Assembly: GCF_041261445.1 (NCBI RefSeq)
Contig: NZ_JBGCCU010000005.1
Location: forward strand, 62,001 to 126,000
From: Catenulispora sp. EB89
GTDB lineage: Bacteria > Actinomycetota > Actinomycetes > Streptomycetales > Catenulisporaceae
Length of the DNA stretch: 64,000 nucleotides
Direction of reading: 5' to 3'
The position numbers and the translations under genes are program-made. Shown here in pieces: positions 56,306 through 64,000 of the stretch (positions are counted from its first letter, which is position 1; the number at the start of each line of letters is the position of its first letter). Below the pieces are notes generated by a model. It had not been told where the DNA came from and ran no database searches. It saw nothing but the letters and a program-made list of their open reading frames with translations.

Positions 56306-56491
56306 CTAGTAAAAGAAAGTCCTCAACAGCTGCTGCTGCCTGAGCCGCGCCATCCGGGCCCGCCGCGGCGCCACGCGTTCGCGCAGGCGCTGGGCCTCGG
56401 CCAGGTCGGCGAGGAAGTCCTCGCGACGGCGTTTGCGGTCTCGTGCCTCCCGCGCCGGTGCGGGCTGCGGTTGCGGCTGGTCTGCGGGCAT
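56306..56491 (-). CDS. Small basic protein
   Basis: A 61-residue Arg-rich protein (REARDRKRRREDFLADLAEA, then RARMARLRQQQLLRTFFY) that appears to form one long charged helix. A small protein of this kind is usual between tadA and upp in streptomycetes, as I recall; its function is unknown. The ATG at 56491 is preceded by GAAGG at a somewhat long distance. Third-position GC bias supports coding. It is divergent from upp. Confidence 0.62.
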   Translation of the reverse strand: MPADQPQPQPAPAREARDRKRRREDFLADLAEAQRLRERVAPRRARMARLRQQQLLRTFFY

Positions 56492-56635
56492 CTGCTCGTC
56501 ACCGCCTTCCCGTAGCGCCGGTCCCCTTTTCCGGAAGCCGGCGGTTTGACCTTTTTGAGAGGTTACCTTGTCACCGTATGTGCTTGTCCAGTGCTTACCG
56601 GTGCAGCACCTCGGCTCGTCGGATACCGTTTGCCC

Positions 56636-57289
56636 ATGCCCACCGTGTCCATTCATGTCGTCGACCACCCGCTTGTCGCTCACAAGCTCACCGTGCTGCG
56701 GGACGCGCGCACCGACACCCCCACTTTCCGCTCGCTCGCCGACGAGCTGGTGACGCTCCTGGCTTACGAGGCCACCCGCAACGCGCAGGTGGAGCCGACC
56801 ACGGTGGTCACCCCCGTCGCCGAGGCGCGCGGGGTCACCTTCACCGGTCCGCGGCACCTCGTGGTGCCGGTCCTGCGGGCCGGCCTCGGCATGCTCGACG
56901 GCATGGTCCGCCTGCTCCCGACCGCCGAGGTCGGCTTCCTGGGCATGGTCCGGAACGAGGACACGCTGCAGGCCTCCACCTACGCCACCCGGCTGCCGGA
57001 GCACCTCGCCGGCCGCCAGTGCTACCTGCTGGACCCGATGCTGGCCACCGGCGGCACGCTCATCGCCGCCATCCGCCTGCTCGCCGACCGCGGCGCCGCC
57101 TCGGTCACCGCCGTCTGCCTGCTTGCCGCGCCCGAGGGCGTCGCCGCCGTGCAGGAGGCGCTGGCCGACCTGGACGTGCCCGTGGCGATCGTCACAGCGG
57201 CCATCGACGAGCGGCTCAACGAGAACGGCTACATCGTCCCGGGCCTCGGCGACGCCGGAGACCGCCTCTACGGGACCGTCTCGGCCTAG
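56636..57289 (+). CDS. upp: Uracil phosphoribosyltransferase
   Basis: Salvages uracil to UMP with PRPP. The 217-residue protein has the PRPP-binding loop [11 protein letters not shown] (131-141), [12 protein letters not shown] (79-90) and the C-terminal uracil loop [19 protein letters not shown] 56636 lies 6 bases after the -10 box TACCGT (56624-56629) with no ribosome site, so translation is probably leaderless. A strong hairpin follows the stop. Confidence 0.97.
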   Translation: MPTVSIHVVDHPLVAHKLTVLRDARTDTPTFRSLADELVTLLAYEATRNAQVEPTTVVTPVAEARGVTFTGPRHLVVPVLRAGLGMLDGMVRLLPTAEVGFLGMVRNEDTLQASTYATRLPEHLAGRQCYLLDPMLATGGTLIAAIRLLADRGAASVTAVCLLAAPEGVAAVQEALADLDVPVAIVTAAIDERLNENGYIVPGLGDAGDRLYGTVSA

Positions 57290-57312
57290 AACCGACCTGA
57301 GCGAGAAAACAT

Positions 57313-57340
57313 CTGTGGGGCCGGAGAACCGGCCCCACAG
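57313..57340. terminator. Hairpin terminator after upp
   Basis: A perfect 12-bp stem (CTGTGGGGCCGG and its complement) closes an AGAA loop 23 bases after the upp stop, between upp and the convergent pntB gene. Confidence 0.85.
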
Positions 57341-57398
57341 TCGTCTCTGATGCCCGTGCAGACCCTCTGTCCGCACAGGCCCTCTGCCTTCACAGGCA

Positions 57399-58787
57399 TC
57401 ACTGCGCCTTGAGCGCCGCCAGCACCTTCGCCATGCTCTCCTTCGCGTCCCCGAACAGGAGCGAAGTGTTCTGCGCGTACAGCAGTTCGTTCTCGACTCC
57501 CGCGAACCCGGGACGCATCGACCGCTTGCAGAACACCACCTGCTGCGCGAGGTCCACGTCCAGGATCGGCATGCCCGAGATCGGCGAGCCGGTCGGCTGC
57601 CGGGCCGCCGGGTTCACCACGTCGTTCGCCCCGATCACCACGGCCACGTCCGCCGAGGCCAGCTCCGAGTTCGCCGCGTCCAGCTCCAGCAGCGACTCAT
57701 AAGGCACGTTCGCCTCGGCCAGCAGCACGTTCATATGTCCCGGCATCCGTCCCGCGACCGGGTGGATCCCGTACGACACCTGCACCCCGCGCGACGTCAG
57801 CAAGTCCGCGACCTCGCGCACCGTGTGCTGCGCCTGCGCCACCGCTAGCCCGTAGCCCGGGACGATGACCACCTTGCGCGCGTACCCCAGCAGGATCGCG
57901 ACGTCCTCCGGCGACGACGTCCGCACCGGCCGTGCCGCGCCGTCGCCGCTGGTCCCGGCACTGCTGGCGGTAGCCGTGAACGCCCCGAACAGCGTGCCGG
58001 TCAGCGGACGTCCCATCGCGGCGGCCATCATCCGGGTCAGCAGCGTCCCGGACGCCCCGACCAGCGTGCCCGCGATCACCAGCAGCGTGTTGCTCAGCAC
58101 GTAGCCGCTCGCGGCGACCGTCAGACCGGTGAAGGCGTTCAGCAGCGAGATGACGATCGGCACGTCCGCCCCGCCCACCGGCAGCACGAACAGCACGCCG
58201 AAGGCCAGCGACAGCAGCGCCAGCAGCACCATCAGCGCGGTGCTCGGCCACGGCACGAGGAACACCGCGAACAGCACGCTCGCCGCCGCGACCCCGATGG
58301 TCACCCAGCGCCCGGCCGGCAGCACCACCGGCCGCGTCGTCATCAGCTCCTGCAGCTTGGCGAACGTGATCATCGATCCGGAGAACGAGACCCCGCCGAC
58401 CAGGATGGTGAACGCGGTCGCCGCCAGATCGGCGGTGGCCGCGTGCTCGATCCCCTTGCCGGGCCGTAGGAACTCCACGGAGGCCACCAGCGCCGCCGCC
58501 CCGCCGCCGACGCCGTTGAACAGCGCGACCAGCTGCGGCATCGCGGTCATCCGCACCTGCCGCGCGGTCGGCAGGCCGATCGCGACGCCGACGACGATCG
58601 CGCCGATGATCAGACCCAAGTGCTGCAGGTGTGGCGTGGTCAGGGCGACGATCACGGCCAGCGCGGCGCCGCAGGACCCGATCAGCGTCCCCAGGCGTGC
58701 GGTGCGCGGCGCCGACAGTCCCTTGAGGGTGAGGATGAAGCAGATCCCTGCGATCAGGTACGCGGTGTCTCTCCAGGCGCTGCTCAC
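57399..58787 (-). CDS. pntB: NAD(P) transhydrogenase subunit beta
   Basis: The NADP(H)-binding and proton-conducting subunit of the membrane transhydrogenase, which makes NADPH from NADH using the proton gradient. The 462-residue chain has eight to nine helices (1-275) and a cytoplasmic NADP domain with GYGLAVAQAQHTVREVADLL and VVIGANDVVNPAA. GTG 58787 overlaps the stop of the preceding gene by 4 bases (GTGA). It is the last gene of the three-gene pnt operon. Confidence 0.96.
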   Translation of the reverse strand: MSSAWRDTAYLIAGICFILTLKGLSAPRTARLGTLIGSCGAALAVIVALTTPHLQHLGLIIGAIVVGVAIGLPTARQVRMTAMPQLVALFNGVGGGAAALVASVEFLRPGKGIEHAATADLAATAFTILVGGVSFSGSMITFAKLQELMTTRPVVLPAGRWVTIGVAAASVLFAVFLVPWPSTALMVLLALLSLAFGVLFVLPVGGADVPIVISLLNAFTGLTVAASGYVLSNTLLVIAGTLVGASGTLLTRMMAAAMGRPLTGTLFGAFTATASSAGTSGDGAARPVRTSSPEDVAILLGYARKVVIVPGYGLAVAQAQHTVREVADLLTSRGVQVSYGIHPVAGRMPGHMNVLLAEANVPYESLLELDAANSELASADVAVVIGANDVVNPAARQPTGSPISGMPILDVDLAQQVVFCKRSMRPGFAGVENELLYAQNTSLLFGDAKESMAKVLAALKAQ

Positions 58788-59182
58788 TTGCCGCCCTCCC
58801 CGGGGGAGGCCGACGAAGCCGAGGGGCTTGAAGGACCCGAGGCAGCGGGAGAGGCCGGCGAGGCGTCCCGACCTCCGCCCCCGCCCCCGGGATCACCGGG
58901 AGCCCGCCGCGGTTTCGCGAACATCCCCAGCATCCGGTCGGTCACCGCGAACCCGCCGACCATGTTCACCGTCGCCATCACGATCGCCAGCAGCCCGATC
59001 ACCAGCTGCAGGTTGTCGGTCGTGGACCCGGTGGCGATGATCGCGCCGACCAGGATCACGCCGTGGACCGCGTTGGCGCCGGACATCAGCGGGGTGTGCA
59101 GGATCGAGGAGACCTTGGAGATGACCTCGAAGCCGAGGAAGACGGCCAGCACGAAGACCGTCAACCACGCTGTGGAACTCAT
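58784..59182 (-). CDS. pntAB: NAD(P) transhydrogenase subunit alpha, membrane part
   Basis: A 132-residue protein with three to four helices (residues about 5-85) equivalent to the C-terminal membrane part of E. coli PntA; VISKVSSILHTPLMSGANAVHGV is here reduced to its conserved core SILHTPLMSGANAVHG. The last 40 residues are a Gly/Ser/Pro/Ala tail of low complexity, absent from most homologues. ATG 59182 overlaps the pntAA stop (ATGA) and its own stop overlaps pntB, so all three genes are coupled. Confidence 0.93.
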   Translation of the reverse strand: MSSTAWLTVFVLAVFLGFEVISKVSSILHTPLMSGANAVHGVILVGAIIATGSTTDNLQLVIGLLAIVMATVNMVGGFAVTDRMLGMFAKPRRAPGDPGGGGGGRDASPASPAASGPSSPSASSASPGEGGK

Positions 59183-60297
59183 CTGAACTCACCCTTCAGC
59201 AGCACACAGCAGGCGGCGGCGATCTCGTCGGCGGCGATGTCCTCGGGAGTTGATAAAAGCACTCCGTCCTGGCAGATGGCCAGGATGAAAGCGGACATGT
59301 TCGCGCCGTAGAGCCGCGAGGCGTGCGCGGCGAGCTGGCTGGGGACGTTGCGGCCGCCGTGGACCAGCACACCCTGGTGCTGGACGTCCTCGCCGGGGCG
59401 CGAGACCTCGCAGTTGCCGCCGTTCGGGTTGTCCGCGGCCAGGTCGACGATCACCGAGCCGGGCCGCATCTTCTCCACCATCTCGGTGGTCACCAGCAGC
59501 GGGGCCGGACGGCCGGGGACCGCGGCGGTCGTGATCACGACGTCGGCGGCCGCCACGAACGGAGCCAGGGCTTTGCGTTGCCGGTCCGCCGCGTCGGCGG
59601 CCTGCTCGCTGGCGTAGCCGCCGCTGGAGGAGGTCTGACTTTCGATGTCCAGGGTGATCGACTTGGCACCCAGCGAGCGGATCTCCTCGGCCGCGGCGGC
59701 GCGCACGTCGTACGCCTCCACCACCGCGCCGAGCCGCTTGGCCGTCGCGATCGCCTGCAGGCCGGCCACGCCGGCGCCGAGGACCACGACCTTGGCCGGC
59801 GGCACGGTTCCGGCCGCGGTCATCAACAGCGGGAAGAAGCGGGGGAGCCGTTCGGCGGCGATCAGGGCGGCGCGGTAGCCGGCCACCATCGCCTGGGACG
59901 ACAGCGCGTCCATCGACTGCGCGCGGGTGATGCGGGGCAGCAGCTCCAGGGCGAAGAAGCTGGCGTGCCGGTCCACCAGGACGCCGGCCGGGCCGCGGCC
60001 GTCCTTGGGGGAGGACAGGCCGATCACCGCGGTGCCGGGCTTGAGCTTGGCGGCGGTCTGCTGATCGAGTTGTCCGACAGCGGTTAAGAGATCGATGTTC
60101 GCCAGGATTTCTTCCGGGCTCTTCGCGATGATCGCGCCCGCCGCGCGGTAGGCGTCGTCGTCTTCGGCGGCCGCTTGGCCCGCGCCAGATTGGACGTACA
60201 CACTGTGGCCGGCCGCGATCAGGCGTCCCGCGGACTCGGGAGTGAGCGCCACCCGGCGCTCGAACGGGGCGTTTTCGGTCAAGACACCGATCTGCAT
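59179..60297 (-). CDS. pntAA: NAD(P) transhydrogenase subunit alpha, NAD-binding part
   Basis: The 372-residue NAD(H)-binding subunit, related to alanine dehydrogenase. The Rossmann motif is LGAGVAGLQAIATAKRLGAV, with Asp in EAYDVR contacting the ribose, and RVALTPESAGRLIAAGH marks the N-terminus. ATG 60297 lies 6 bases after TAGGTT (reverse strand, 60304-60309), so it is probably leaderless and heads the operon pntAA-pntAB-pntB. Confidence 0.95.
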   Translation of the reverse strand: MQIGVLTENAPFERRVALTPESAGRLIAAGHSVYVQSGAGQAAAEDDDAYRAAGAIIAKSPEEILANIDLLTAVGQLDQQTAAKLKPGTAVIGLSSPKDGRGPAGVLVDRHASFFALELLPRITRAQSMDALSSQAMVAGYRAALIAAERLPRFFPLLMTAAGTVPPAKVVVLGAGVAGLQAIATAKRLGAVVEAYDVRAAAAEEIRSLGAKSITLDIESQTSSSGGYASEQAADAADRQRKALAPFVAAADVVITTAAVPGRPAPLLVTTEMVEKMRPGSVIVDLAADNPNGGNCEVSRPGEDVQHQGVLVHGGRNVPSQLAAHASRLYGANMSAFILAICQDGVLLSTPEDIAADEIAAACCVLLKGEFR

Positions 60298-60415
60298 GCG
60301 ATCAACCTAGCCGGGGAATGCTGCGTATGTGTGCCCCCTGACACAGAAGTCCACTGAGTCGTTATCGTCGGCCTTGCGGCTGGACGAGATCAAAACCCTT
60401 TGCCCCGGCTAGGCT

Positions 60416-60442
60416 TTGACACAGTGGGGAAGCTGTTAGGTA
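60416..60442 (+). promoter_or_regulatory. Vegetative-type promoter
   Basis: TTGACA (60416-60421) is a consensus -35 box and TAGGTA (60437-60442) a likely -10, with a 15-bp spacer. It would start transcription about 70 bases before the small membrane gene at 60522. Confidence 0.5.
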
Positions 60443-60521
60443 GGAGTGAACCGGGAACGCCTCGCATGATGCTGACTCCGGTCGCGCGGCACCTCGACCG
60501 TCCAGATGAAGGGGATCTGAC

Positions 60522-60686
60522 GTGAAACTCAAGCCGGCCGTGCAGTGGGGCATCGTGCTCTTCTTGGTCTATTTCGTGGTCCAGAACCCGTCAGGCGCGG
60601 GCAACCTGGTCCAGGGTGCGTTGAACTGGGTGGCCAGCGTCGGCAAGACGCTCGGCGACACGTTCCACAACCTGGTCTCAAGCTGA
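60522..60686 (+). CDS. Small single-span membrane protein
   Basis: A 54-residue protein starting MKLKPAVQWGIVLFLVYFVV, with one membrane helix at about 8-22 and an amphipathic C-terminal half (GNLVQGALNWVASVGKTLGD). GTG 60522 has GAAGGGG 7 bases upstream, an ideal ribosome site. It is too short for many gene finders. The PH-domain gene follows 23 bases later, so the two are probably co-expressed. I do not know its function. Confidence 0.72.
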   Translation: MKLKPAVQWGIVLFLVYFVVQNPSGAGNLVQGALNWVASVGKTLGDTFHNLVSS

Positions 60687-60709
60687 TCGACGCGAGACGG
60701 TAACCCGAC

Positions 60710-61501
60710 GTGTCCGACTCATCGCCACCGCTGTACGGCCGGATGTTGCTCCGGCCCGAGCTCGAAGACCGCGCCAAACGGTTCCTCGTGCCGGGCGAGC
60801 GTCTGGTCATAGCGGTCCGACATCATCTGGCCGCGATCATCATCCCGGTGCTGGTCGCGGTCGCGGCGGCGGTCGCCGCCATGGGTATCGACATCTTCTC
60901 CACTCCGGACGCGGGCAAACTGCGGCTCGGGGCGTGGGCGGTCGCCGGTATCGCCTTCCTCTACACAGCCTGGAACGTCGCGGTGTGGAACCAGGACCTG
61001 CTGATCGTGACCAACAAGCGGATCCTGCACACCCACGGCGTGATCACCCGGTCCTTCGACGCGCTGCCGTTGGGCAAGGTCAACGACATGCGGGTGGAGC
61101 GGGACCTGCTGGGCCGGATCCTCGGCTACGGCCGGTTCAACGCCAAGGCCGTGGGCGACGCCCCGCTGGGCCGCCGCGGTCTGGACTACATATCGCACGT
61201 CGAGGAGACCTGGCTGGAAATCAGCAACCTGTTGTATGGCCCGGGCGCGAAGTCCGGTCCCAAGGAACCGCAGGAGGTGCGCCTGGTCGGCGCGGTCCTG
61301 CCGGACATGAACGGCGAACCGGTCGAGATCGTCATGCCTCCGGTGTCTGTGAAGAGTCCTGCGGATGACAACAAGGCACACCCCGTGAACGCCGCCATGC
61401 TCCCGGTGCGGGTGTTCCATGACAACAAGGGCGAGCGGGCGTTTGAGACGGACGTCACAACGTCGAGCAACAAACGTCGCAGGATTCGCTTTTTCCGCTA
61501 A
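60710..61501 (+). CDS. Membrane protein with bacterial PH domain (bPH2)
   Basis: A 263-residue protein with two membrane helices (about 40-62 and 73-92) followed by a bPH2 domain at about 95-170, shown by LLIVTNKRILHTHGVITRSF and VNDMRVERDLLGRILGYGRF. Related membrane-flanked proteins occur throughout actinobacteria with no settled role. A polar, Pro/Lys-rich tail follows. GTG 60710 has GAGACGG upstream. It is probably in an operon with the 54-residue protein. Confidence 0.85.
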   Translation: MSDSSPPLYGRMLLRPELEDRAKRFLVPGERLVIAVRHHLAAIIIPVLVAVAAAVAAMGIDIFSTPDAGKLRLGAWAVAGIAFLYTAWNVAVWNQDLLIVTNKRILHTHGVITRSFDALPLGKVNDMRVERDLLGRILGYGRFNAKAVGDAPLGRRGLDYISHVEETWLEISNLLYGPGAKSGPKEPQEVRLVGAVLPDMNGEPVEIVMPPVSVKSPADDNKAHPVNAAMLPVRVFHDNKGERAFETDVTTSSNKRRRIRFFR

Positions 61502-61729
61502 CCGGACATCTGTCCCTGCGGCCCAGGTCGCGCCCGAATTCGGCGCGCCTGGGCCTTTGGTTTCGTTTACAGCCGGTACTCGTCCCCGCCCGAAGGGTGG
61601 CCGGTATCTAAGCGTTCGCTGAACGAATCATGGACTTGTCGCTTGTTAGGCAGGCTGCCGGTGACTAACGTCCACAGGGCTTCGCCGCTCCCAACGGGCC
61701 AGCAGGTTCCGGGCGTCGAGGCACCGCCG

Positions 61730-61902
61730 AGTCCGCGTACCTTGCGGAGCCGGGGAACCAGGTTCGTGGGTGCGACCCGTGCGGCGACGCGGGGGTGGCG
61801 CCAGTGGGGTGAATCGGTCGGCGTGCACTCGCCGTCGTGTGTGCGCGTGCGACCGTAGGGCTACTTCTTCAGTCCGAATCCGTCAGCTAACCCGGTAGGC
61901 GG
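61730..61902 (+). promoter_or_regulatory. c-di-AMP riboswitch (ydaO/yuaA class)
   Basis: Conserved pieces in order: GAGCCGGGGAACCA (61747 on), GGGGTGAATCGG (61806 on), GTAGGGCTACTTCTT (61855 on) and TCCGAATCCGTCAGCTAACC with GTAGGCGG (61872-61902). This is the ydaO motif, which in actinomycetes sits before cell-wall hydrolase genes and turns them off when c-di-AMP is high. It ends 30 bases before the hydrolase start. The 5' edge is approximate. Confidence 0.93.
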
Positions 61903-61932
61903 ACAAGGAGGAGATGGAGCCCAGAAGCTCGC

Positions 61933-63063
61933 ATGACTGTCAATGCCCGACATCGTCGTCCGCGTGCCCCGAAGTACACCAAGCTCGCGATCGGCGCGGC
62001 CGCGGCCGGGACCATGGTCCTGGTGCCCAGCGTCGCCAACGCCGACCCGCAGCCCACCATCGCCCAGGTGAACGACCAGCTGAACAAGCTCTACCAGCAG
62101 GCCGCCCACGCCGACGAGGCGTACAACACCGCGCAGGACGCGGAGGCCAAGCTCCAGCAGCAGGTCGACGGCATCAACCGCCAGATCAGCGCCGAGCAGG
62201 CGACCATGTCGCAGACCCAGACCCGCCTGGGCAGCCTGGCCGCCGCGCAGTACCGCAGCGGCGGCGTCGACCCCACCCTGCAGCTCCTGATGCAGTCCGA
62301 CCCCTCCACGATGCTCAACATGTCGGCGACCGTGGGCCGGGTCCAGGCGGACAACGCCGGCACGCTGAGCCTGCTGGCGCAGCAGAAGGCGGACCTGGCG
62401 GCCAAGGCCAGGGAGGCGGCGGCCAAGATGGCGCTGCTGGACCAGCAGACCAAGTCCGCCGAGGCGACCAAGAAGGAGTTCGACGGCGACGTGGCCAAGG
62501 CCCAGGCGCTGCTGAACTCGCTCCAGGCCCAGCAGCGGGCCGAGCTGAAGGCCGAGCAGGACCGGCAGCAGGCCGCGGCCCTGGCGGCGGCCCAGGCGGC
62601 CTCGCAGCACTCGACCACGACGACGACGTCCTCGGGATCGGGATCGGGTTCCGGGTCGGGCACCACCACCAACGGCGGCGGCACCAAGCTGACGATCCCG
62701 TCGGTGTCCGGCCGCGCGGCCGCGGCGGTGGCGTTCGCCCAGGCGCAGCTCGGCAAGCCGTACATCTTCGGCGCGACGGGCCCGGGCGGCTACGACTGCT
62801 CGGGGCTGACGCAGGCGGCGTGGAAGGCGGCCGGGGTGGAGATCCCGCGAACCGCCACGGCGCAGATGCAGGGGCTCCCGGCGATTCCGGCTTCCTCGGC
62901 GCAGCCCGGTGACCTGGTGTTCTTTTATGGGAACAGCAGCTATGTGGACCACGTCGGGATGTACATCGGGAACGGGATGCTGATTCACGCGCCGCATCCG
63001 GGTGCCTCGGTGGAAGTTGTGGCCGTGAGCTCCATGCCGCTGGTTTCTTACGCGCGGCCGTAG
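61933..63063 (+). CDS. NlpC/P60 peptidoglycan endopeptidase
   Basis: A 376-residue secreted cell-wall hydrolase of the RipA type. The signal peptide ends near residue 37 (SVANA). Residues 40-215 are a long coiled coil rich in Gln and Ala, a low-complexity Thr/Ser/Gly linker follows (228-250), and the NlpC/P60 domain covers 258-376. The catalytic triad is Cys289 (YDCSGL), His340 (DHVGMY) and His352. The enzyme should cleave D-Glu-mDAP bonds during growth and division. The c-di-AMP riboswitch controls it. Confidence 0.94.
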   Translation: MTVNARHRRPRAPKYTKLAIGAAAAGTMVLVPSVANADPQPTIAQVNDQLNKLYQQAAHADEAYNTAQDAEAKLQQQVDGINRQISAEQATMSQTQTRLGSLAAAQYRSGGVDPTLQLLMQSDPSTMLNMSATVGRVQADNAGTLSLLAQQKADLAAKAREAAAKMALLDQQTKSAEATKKEFDGDVAKAQALLNSLQAQQRAELKAEQDRQQAAALAAAQAASQHSTTTTTSSGSGSGSGSGTTTNGGGTKLTIPSVSGRAAAAVAFAQAQLGKPYIFGATGPGGYDCSGLTQAAWKAAGVEIPRTATAQMQGLPAIPASSAQPGDLVFFYGNSSYVDHVGMYIGNGMLIHAPHPGASVEVVAVSSMPLVSYARP

Positions 63064-63483
63064 GGGTTCGGTTTCGAACGTGTGACGGGTGGCTGGTAGT
63101 CGGTCTAGTGCCGGCGCCGGCCGGTCGCCACTCGGCCGTCATTTGACTCGTCCCGGGCTGTGTGGGCCCGGGACGTCAGCGGTGCCCGGTCGGCGCCGAC
63201 CGGTGTCGCGTACTCCTCCCCACGCGACTCCGGCTGGGGCCCGCCGGGCGCCCGCGCGCCGGCATCCGGGCGCCTCCCGGGCGCCCTCAGGAGCGTCAAC
63301 GCGCCACGCCGTGCCTGGTGGCCGCCCAGAAGCGGCCAGACCCTGGACAGGGCGCGTAGACATCCGTACCCGGGACGAGCGGAACAGCTCCGCATTTTTG
63401 CGTAGTACCGCTCACAGCTCCTATTGGGCCCCGCTGCTGTTAAGCTCGGGGGCACAGACGTCTACCAGAAGGGAGGTGGCCAC
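63064..63483. other. Intergenic region with a terminator and a long palindrome
   Basis: About 420 bases. CGTCCCGGGC (63149-63158) and its complement (63166-63175) form a terminator for the hydrolase gene. CCGGTCGGCGCCGACCGG (63186-63203) is a perfect 18-bp palindrome of unknown role. TAAGCT (63441-63446) may be the -10 box for the DLW-39 gene. No further gene is visible. Confidence 0.6.
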
Positions 63484-63609
63484 GTGAAGAAACTGCTTCT
63501 GCTCGTAGTGGCTGCCATCGGCGGTCTGCTGGTCTACCGGCAGGTCCAGTCCGACAAGTCGGAGCAGGACCTCTGGACCGAGGCGACCGACCCGGTTCCT
63601 TCGGCCTGA
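63484..63609 (+). CDS. DLW-39 family small protein
   Basis: A 41-residue protein starting MKKLLLLVVAAIGGLLVYRQ with one hydrophobic helix (about 3-17) and the DLW motif near the end (SEQDLWTEATDP) that names the family. It is conserved in actinobacteria, often next to tRNA-Ala as here, and its function is unknown. GTG 63484 has GGGAGGTGG 6 bases upstream. Confidence 0.85.
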   Translation: MKKLLLLVVAAIGGLLVYRQVQSDKSEQDLWTEATDPVPSA

Positions 63610-63689
63610 GAACCGCTCATCCGGCTTCCTCGGCAGCTAGAGCCGGGGCACGGTCCGTCTCCCGGGTTCGGGAGGCGGACCGCTCTGAC

Positions 63690-63762
63690 GGGGCCATGGC
63701 GCAATTGGTAGCGCACCTGCTTTGCAAGCAGGGGGTTGCGAGTTCGAGTCTCGTTGGCTCCA
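63690..63762 (+). tRNA. tRNA-Ala (anticodon TGC)
   Basis: A 73-base tRNA. The acceptor stem is GGGGCCA (63690-63696) with TGGCTCC (63755-63761) and discriminator A at 63762; CCA is not encoded. The anticodon loop TTTGCAA gives TGC for GCA/GCN alanine codons, and the T-loop is GTTCGAGTC. The G3-T70 wobble pair is the alanine identity signal. Confidence 0.97.
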
Positions 63763-63780
63763 CTGAACATATTTACGGTT

Positions 63781-63819
63781 AGAACCCTGGTCGGGCGTTG
63801 CGAGCCGGACCAGGGTTCT
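63781..63819. terminator. Terminator after tRNA-Ala
   Basis: AGAACCCTGGTC (63781-63792) pairs perfectly with GACCAGGGTTCT (63808-63819), followed by TTCGTGTT. It separates the tRNA from a leftward gene and may act both ways. Confidence 0.85.
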
Positions 63820-63853
63820 TCGTGTTACGGGGCCGTTCGGGGCGGTGTGCCCG

Positions 63854-64000
63854 TCACGTGCCCGATGGGCCGGAATCAGGGTCGGGTCGGTCCGTGCCCG
63901 TGTTCGGCCGGTCGGTACTGGCGTCGCGGCGACGGAGCTCGCGGCGTGCGCGTTCGCTCAAGGCGTCGGCGATGGTGTGCTGACGTTCCTCGGTGCTGTG
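63854..64000 (-). CDS. C-terminal end of a leftward hypothetical gene
   Basis: The last 48 codons of a reverse-strand frame that enters from beyond position 64000 and stops at 63856-63854. The visible part begins STEERQHTIADALSERARRE and ends in a polar, disordered tail (TGTDRPDPDSGPSGT). Strong GC preference at third positions supports coding. The function cannot be told from this fragment. Confidence 0.5.
   Translation of the reverse strand, partial: HSTEERQHTIADALSERARRELRRRDASTDRPNTGTDRPDPDSGPSGT

Overview
The window is high-GC actinomycete chromosome. It opens with the end of a chaplin gene (aerial-hypha surface protein), uses GTG and TTG starts freely, has many promoters with TANNNT -10 boxes 6-7 bases before the start codon (leaderless mRNAs), and carries a c-di-AMP riboswitch before an NlpC/P60 hydrolase and a DLW-39 gene beside tRNA-Ala. 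All this fits a filamentous genus such as Streptomyces, Streptacidiphilus or Catenulispora; the genus cannot be fixed from the sequence alone. No insertion sequence, prophage, CRISPR array or rRNA gene was seen.

Layout. 1-5.3 kb: chaplin, glutamate decarboxylase, an alpha/beta hydrolase behind two TetR-type palindromes, an aminoglycoside phosphotransferase-like kinase, a hypothetical and an ankyrin-repeat protein. 5.3-9.7 kb: a molybdenum block (sulfite-oxidase-like protein, HTH-TOBE regulator, ModA/WtpA-like lipoprotein, fused ModB-ModC) and a DUF302 gene. 9.8-16.7 kb: argG, a DeoR regulator divergent from an MFS transporter, then a MarR regulator with FMN reductase, pirin and SnoaL-like genes that share one 16-bp operator, interrupted by about 740 bp of pentanucleotide satellite DNA. 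16.9-25.7 kb: a large membrane protein, an ECF sigma factor with a membrane partner, an epoxide hydrolase divergent from a WYL regulator, a secreted CWB2 protein and a DUF4386 protein.

25.7-35.3 kb is cobalamin metabolism: the B12-dependent methylmalonyl-CoA mutase operon mutA-mutB-meaB lies next to the B12-independent methionine synthase metE, which has a full cobalamin riboswitch. The short mutA leader also has a B12-box-like element, which may be a compact cobalamin sensor. 33.8-45.6 kb is a run of regulator-target modules: GntP permease/IclR, a membrane protein-DCC protein-TetR operon between two TTGAAC palindromes, PadR with a MacB-like ABC exporter, and a TetR divergon (DUF2834 and SnoaL-like genes one way, a CrtI-like oxidoreductase the other).

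45.6-64 kb: a secreted beta-propeller/IPT protein, a secreted SGNH hydrolase, a 1530-residue RHS polymorphic toxin with a WXG100-like N-terminus and candidate immunity gene, tRNA-Ser, tadA, upp, the three-gene transhydrogenase operon pntAA-pntAB-pntB, two small membrane genes, the c-di-AMP riboswitch with its NlpC/P60 hydrolase, the DLW-39 gene, tRNA-Ala, and the end of a leftward gene leaving the window. The best leads are the predicted MarR regulon, the satellite block, the TetR and DeoR operator sets, the mutA leader and the RHS toxin.
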